6,635 nucleotides of DNA from an uncultured Eubacteriales bacterium (GTDB lineage Bacteria > Bacillota > Clostridia > UMGS1840): positions 1 through 6,635 of the forward strand of contig USLP01000077.1 in assembly GCA_900555525.1 (NCBI GenBank), given 5' to 3'. Position 1 is the stretch's first letter. Every line of letters starts with the position of its first letter. The translations under genes were made by a program, and so were the position numbers. Positions 4,937 to 6,635 of this stretch are shown one piece after another. Under the pieces are notes generated by a model. The model did not search any database. It worked only from the letters and a program-made list of their open reading frames with translations, and was not told where the DNA came from.

Positions 4937-6635
4937 TTATGCTATTTTTACGCCCAGGACGGTGATGTCGTCGTCCTTTGTTTCAAAGTCCTTTTGGGCG
5001 ATATTGCATATAAGGTCAACAGTATCGGTAATGCTTCCGCCGTCCGATTTTCCGAGGAGCTTATAAATCCAAAGCTTGTCCTCGCAGGCGTCGAATGCGC
5101 CGTCGGAGACCATAACTATCATATCGTCCTTTTTTAGGGAAACCGTTTTTATAAACGGTTTTTGTTCAGTTATGCCGACGGGGAGAGGCGCGCCCTTTAC
5201 GGTTACTACTTCGCCGTCTTTATGCTTTATATATGTGGGGCAGGCGCCGTTTTTGACAATTTTGCCCGTCATATTTTTAGTGTCTGCAACTATAAAATCC
5301 AGTGTGGAAAAGCCCGAAACGCTCAAATTCGCAAGTATGAACGAATTAATCATTTTGTAGACCGCTTCTTCGCTAAAACCCGCTTTCAGCATCTGCTCTG
5401 TTAAATTGATTACGGATTCGGAAATTTTTGACGCTTCTGTTCCGCTTCCCATGCCGTCGCAAAGGGCAATAAGGTATTTACTCGGACTTATGGCGCAGAT
5501 TTTACAGCTGTCTCCTATCGGCTCATCGGGATTTTTCGCTATGCTGTGAATACGTTTTTCGATTGCTCTTGCCGCCCCTTCTTTAAAATAAAGCGTGCAG
5601 AACGAATCGCCGCAGCCGCCCTCGGATTTTATCATATTCACACCCAGCGCCCCGCTTATAATTTCCTTTATTTTCGGTATGCAGTTTTCGCCGCCGCGGC
5701 ACTTAAAAAGCGTTAGCTTTACATAAAAAGTGTCGGAGGCGTCCTTTATAACAAATACTTCCTTGACGCAAAAGCCCTCTTCGCTTAAGGCGGCATAAAG
5801 CTCACCCGAAAGCTCCGCTTCAAAATATTTGTTTTTTTCGATATTTTCTTTTAAATTACAGATGATTTTTGACATTTCTATAAACTGCTGTTTAAAGGCT
5901 CTTGTGTTTTCGCCCATTTTGCTTTTCCAAACCGCATTTACCTTCAAAATATCATAAAAATTGCGGCAGTTTCCAACAACCTCGTCAAGATGAACGCATC
6001 TGCCTATAAAAACTCCGTCAAAATCGTCTTTTAAAAGCGTTCCTTTTTCCCTCAATTTCACGACGGCATTCCCCAAACTTGCCGCTGTATTATCGTATTC
6101 TTTTTGCCAGCATATATTTTTGAGAGTGCATTTATGACATACTTTATCTCCGAGAAAATCGCAAAGCGAATTCGGATTTACGTTTATCAATGATTTTTCG
6201 TTTTTTGTGCCTTTGGAAACGTCAATTTCCTCCGATAAGCCCGAAAAACTGTCTGCAAGCTTGGAAAGACGCGAAGCCGTTATTGAATTTACGGCGGACA
6301 TCATATCGCGCACGGGTTCTTTTTTGCTGTATCTCGCAAAATATTTCTTTATATGCTTTGACGGCGTAATCAAGAACAGCGCGCCTGCTATCGCCATATC
6401 CCAAACGCCTACCGTAACGGCTGTCGTTTCTATATATATGCAGGCGAAAATGTACGAGCAGAACAAGCCGAGCATTGCCGTAAATTTTGTGAATTTTGAA
6501 AAAATGCCCGAAAAAAATCCGAACAGCGAATAGAGAGCCATGGTTACTGCGCAGTCCATACCGCTTTCTCCGCTCAATATTCCCAAAACGGCGCCCGCCG
6601 CCGAACCGCCTCCGATACCGCCGATATATGCCGAT
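4937..6635 (-). CDS. spoIIE: SpoIIE, septal PP2C-type serine phosphatase that activates sigma-F (5' end missing)
   Basis: Stage II sporulation protein E. It dephosphorylates the anti-anti-sigma factor SpoIIAA, releasing sigma-F in the forespore, and takes part in polar septum formation with FtsZ. The last 565 residues are visible; the frame is open to the right edge (first full codon at 6634). Compared with the 827-aa B. subtilis protein, about 250 N-terminal residues including the first membrane helices are missing. The visible start is Gly/Ala-rich (YIGGIGGGSAAG, 3-14), followed by hydrophobic segments to about residue 90. A central regulatory domain follows, with the cysteine motif C-x2-C-x5-CW at 166-176. 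The C-terminal PP2C domain has metal-binding aspartates in CDGMGSG (D393), STLD (D446), VSDGAFD (D511) and KDDDITV (D554-556). A TTG at 6586 is not the start, since homologous sequence continues upstream of it. The stop is TAA, followed by a terminator. Confidence 0.96.
   Translation of the reverse strand, partial: SAYIGGIGGGSAAGAVLGILSGESGMDCAVTMALYSLFGFFSGIFSKFTKFTAMLGLFCSYIFACIYIETTAVTVGVWDMAIAGALFLITPSKHIKKYFARYSKKEPVRDMMSAVNSITASRLSKLADSFSGLSEEIDVSKGTKNEKSLINVNPNSLCDFLGDKVCHKCTLKNICWQKEYDNTAASLGNAVVKLREKGTLLKDDFDGVFIGRCVHLDEVVGNCRNFYDILKVNAVWKSKMGENTRAFKQQFIEMSKIICNLKENIEKNKYFEAELSGELYAALSEEGFCVKEVFVIKDASDTFYVKLTLFKCRGGENCIPKIKEIISGALGVNMIKSEGGCGDSFCTLYFKEGAARAIEKRIHSIAKNPDEPIGDSCKICAISPSKYLIALCDGMGSGTEASKISESVINLTEQMLKAGFSEEAVYKMINSFILANLSVSGFSTLDFIVADTKNMTGKIVKNGACPTYIKHKDGEVVTVKGAPLPVGITEQKPFIKTVSLKKDDMIVMVSDGAFDACEDKLWIYKLLGKSDGGSITDTVDLICNIAQKDFETKDDDITVLGVKIA

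Noticed and set aside
6207..6533. A 108-codon plus-strand open frame opposite the SpoIIE membrane region
   Set aside because: It is a shadow of spoIIE, which continues unbroken through this stretch on the minus strand.
6584..6586. TTG as a possible start codon for a shorter SpoIIE
   Set aside because: The Gly/Ala-rich sequence upstream of it in the same frame is typical of SpoIIE and runs to the window edge, so the gene is simply cut by the window.
1..6635. A novel defence, mobile or RNA-based system
   Set aside because: All coding space is accounted for by sporulation genes, DUF975 membrane proteins and a DEAD-box helicase. No integrase, transposase, repeat array or structured RNA was seen.

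Overview
The window is a fragment of the chromosome of an endospore-forming Firmicute. It is most likely an anaerobic Clostridia member: the DNA is AT-rich by eye, the promoters are sigma-A-like and the sporulation proteins are recognisable. Every credible gene is on the minus strand, so the biological order runs from the right edge to the left: spoIIE (5' end missing), two tandem DUF975 membrane-protein genes, spoIIGA, sigE, and a DEAD-box RNA helicase (3' end missing). Coding density is high. The longest stretch without a gene is 4740-4936, about 200 bp. I see no RNA gene, CRISPR array, insertion sequence or prophage gene.

Right part (4937-6635): the C-terminal 565 residues of SpoIIE, the membrane PP2C phosphatase that activates sigma-F in the forespore. 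It ends in a clear intrinsic terminator. Middle part (3263-4802): a two-gene DUF975 operon with a perfect-consensus sigma-A promoter and a strong terminator, so it is a self-contained transcription unit set between two early sporulation loci. Left-centre part (1627-3204): the spoIIG operon. SpoIIGA is the membrane aspartic protease and sigE encodes pro-sigma-E. Its promoter has the diagnostic long spacer (22 bp) between a TTG-type -35 and TATAAT, with a near-consensus Spo0A box just upstream of the -35. This is the arrangement known from Bacillus subtilis spoIIG. Left edge (1-1600): a CsdA/DbpA-type DEAD-box helicase with its own sigma-A promoter.

Functionally, SpoIIE and SpoIIGA/SigE are the two halves of the compartment switch after asymmetric division. 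SpoIIE dephosphorylates SpoIIAA to release sigma-F in the forespore. A sigma-F-dependent signal (SpoIIR in known systems, not in this window) then triggers SpoIIGA to cleave pro-sigma-E in the mother cell. Having both loci within 5 kb, with unrelated DUF975 genes between them and no sigG after sigE, is the main point of interest. I found no convincing novel defence or mobile system; this is mostly core sporulation DNA with an unusual layout.

Start codons were revised where ribosome-binding sites decide. sigE starts at the ATG at 2319 and spoIIGA at the ATG at 3131, not at upstream TTG codons that lie in their Shine-Dalgarno regions.
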